The position numbers were made by a program, and so were the translations under genes. A stretch of 64,000 nucleotides of DNA, taken from Brevundimonas sp. UBA6550. GTDB lineage: Bacteria; Pseudomonadota; Alphaproteobacteria; Caulobacterales; Caulobacteraceae. The notes beneath the pieces were generated by a model, which saw nothing but the letters and a program-made list of their open reading frames with translations, had not been told where the DNA came from and did not search any database. The stretch is from the NCBI RefSeq assembly GCF_002434505.1, contig NZ_DJKE01000003.1, positions 69,776 to 133,775 on the forward strand. Reading direction: 5' to 3'. Within the stretch, counting starts at the first letter, position 1; each line of letters begins with the position of its first letter. Positions 63,238-64,000 of this stretch are shown one piece after another.

Positions 63238-63528
63238 ATGGCGACCCTGGCCGTGAAGCTGCAGCCCGGCGCCGCCATGGACCGAATCGACGGCTGGGAC
63301 GTGGATGCGTCGGGTCGACGGATTCTCAAGGTCCGCGTCCGTGCGCGACCCGTCGATGGCGAGGCCAACGAGGCCCTGATCCGATTCCTGGCCAGAGGCC
63401 TGGATCTGCCGAAGTCAGCCGTCGCCCTGACGCGGGGCGGCCAGTCGCGGCTCAAGATGATCGCCCTGGAAGGGCTGGATGACGCCGCGCTCCTCGCTCG
63501 AATCGAAGAGCGGCTCTCCAGCGTCTGA
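63238..63528 (+). CDS. DUF167 family protein (YggU-like)
   Basis: A 96-residue cytosolic protein. The motif VRVRARPVDGEANEALIRFL with the following LTRGGQSRLKMI is the DUF167/YggU signature; the family has a small alpha/beta fold and no established role. The start ATG at 63238 follows the etf terminator by 20 bases, so a promoter must overlap that hairpin or transcription reads through. The length is normal for the family. Confidence 0.9.
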   Translation: MATLAVKLQPGAAMDRIDGWDVDASGRRILKVRVRARPVDGEANEALIRFLARGLDLPKSAVALTRGGQSRLKMIALEGLDDAALLARIEERLSSV

Positions 63529-63585
63529 CAGAGGCGACGATTCCGGACCCACGCGCGTTGTCTCAGAAACGCGGAGACACGACCG

Positions 63586-63792
63586 ATGACCGACCTCACG
63601 CAAACACGAGTCCTTCACGCCCGCAGCGGCGTGACCCTGGCACAGCGCGAAGACGGATTCGCCGTCGTCAGTCTGAGGACCGACGCGCCGACCCTGTTCG
63701 ACAAAGAAGGGGAGGCGCAGCAGGCGTTCGAAGCCGAAGTCGCGCTGGTCGAAAAAGACCCCGAACTGATGTCCAGGCTCGGCGGGGCCTGA
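63586..63792 (+). CDS. small protein of unknown function (68 residues)
   Basis: A 68-residue frame with ATG at 63586 and a normal codon usage pattern (TRVLHARSGVTLAQRED, then FDKEGEAQQAFEAEVALVEK). It has no membrane segment or signal peptide and I do not recognise the family. It follows the DUF167 gene by 57 bases on the same strand. The predicted structure is a short beta hairpin and a helix. Confidence 0.6.
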   Translation: MTDLTQTRVLHARSGVTLAQREDGFAVVSLRTDAPTLFDKEGEAQQAFEAEVALVEKDPELMSRLGGA

Positions 63793-64000
63793 TCCCAAAG
63801 GGCGTCATGCGGTCTAGGGCGACGTTCGCCGATTCCGAATCCGTGAGAATCTTCGTCGCTTCTCCAGATTCTTCTTGCTGCGAAAAAGGGCTGCCCGTAT
63901 AGGGCTGCCTCGCTCGGAAACGGGCCGGCCTGCGGGGCCTTGGGGACTGGTTTTCCGGGGTTTTCGAGGGGAAGAAAGGGTTGAAAAACTTCTTGCTTTC
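63793..64000. other. gene-free right edge, promoter-like end
   Basis: No coding frame of interest is visible in these last 208 bases. The final 60 bases become GA- and T-rich, ending in GGGTTGAAAAACTTCTTGC at about 63979. In alphaproteobacteria such aaacttcttg sequences often precede rRNA operons, so a stable-RNA operon may lie just beyond the edge. This cannot be decided from the window. Confidence 0.35.

Overview
This window spans the replication origin and chromosome partition region of a high-GC alphaproteobacterium of the Caulobacterales. It is most likely a Brevundimonas-type organism, but species cannot be fixed without database comparison. The grounds are the gene order (maf, aroE, coaE, dnaQ on one side of a hemE-linked origin and hemE, hemH, hemJ, rho, mnmE, mnmG, rsmG, parA, parB, holA, lptE, leuS on the other), four ParB (parS) sites, a CtrA-type site in the origin, and relatives of the Caulobacter proteins CenR and NtrZ.

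Left part (1-14.6 kb): the end of a nitrilase-family gene, DUF1178 and GNAT genes, then typA, glnD, murJ and trpS, an OsmC protein, an Rrf2 regulator with a thioredoxin-reductase-like flavoprotein, a dienelactone-hydrolase-like gene followed by a very small membrane protein, a histidine-rich PadR regulator overlapping a ferric-siderophore reductase gene (the YqjI/YqjH arrangement), and alkB. From 14.7 to 19 kb lie dnaK, dnaJ and dapB, with two good sigma-32 promoters. No dnaA gene is present in the window.

Origin region (19-34 kb): leftward dnaQ-coaE-aroE-maf-ppsR, a 448-base gap at 22811-23258 that I read as oriC, then the rightward haem operon, rho, a small conserved gene, mnmE, mnmG, rsmG, parA and parB. 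The four parS sites lie 4 to 9 kb right of the origin; two of them are inside the coding sequences of mnmG and parA.

Right part (34-64 kb): leftward leuS-lptE-holA with a structured leader before leuS, a DUF3576 lipoprotein, an NtrZ-like periplasmic protein, a TenI/ThiE-like gene sharing its start codon region with yggS, cenR, a frameshifted YczE membrane protein beside its MocR-type regulator, xthA, a sugar-nucleotide dehydrogenase and aminotransferase pair (WbpB/WbpE-like), an AGE-type epimerase with a histidinol/heptose-phosphatase-like HAD protein, an ABC ATPase, gloA, polA, a TonB-dependent receptor, a cob(I)alamin adenosyltransferase, etfBA and small conserved genes. The right edge stops in a sequence that looks like the start of a strong promoter region.

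I see no insertion sequence, prophage, CRISPR array or tRNA/rRNA gene. The most noteworthy items are the origin/parS architecture, the frameshift in yczE, a possibly broken small gene upstream of alkB, the leuS leader hairpins, and two candidate very small proteins missed by ordinary gene calling.
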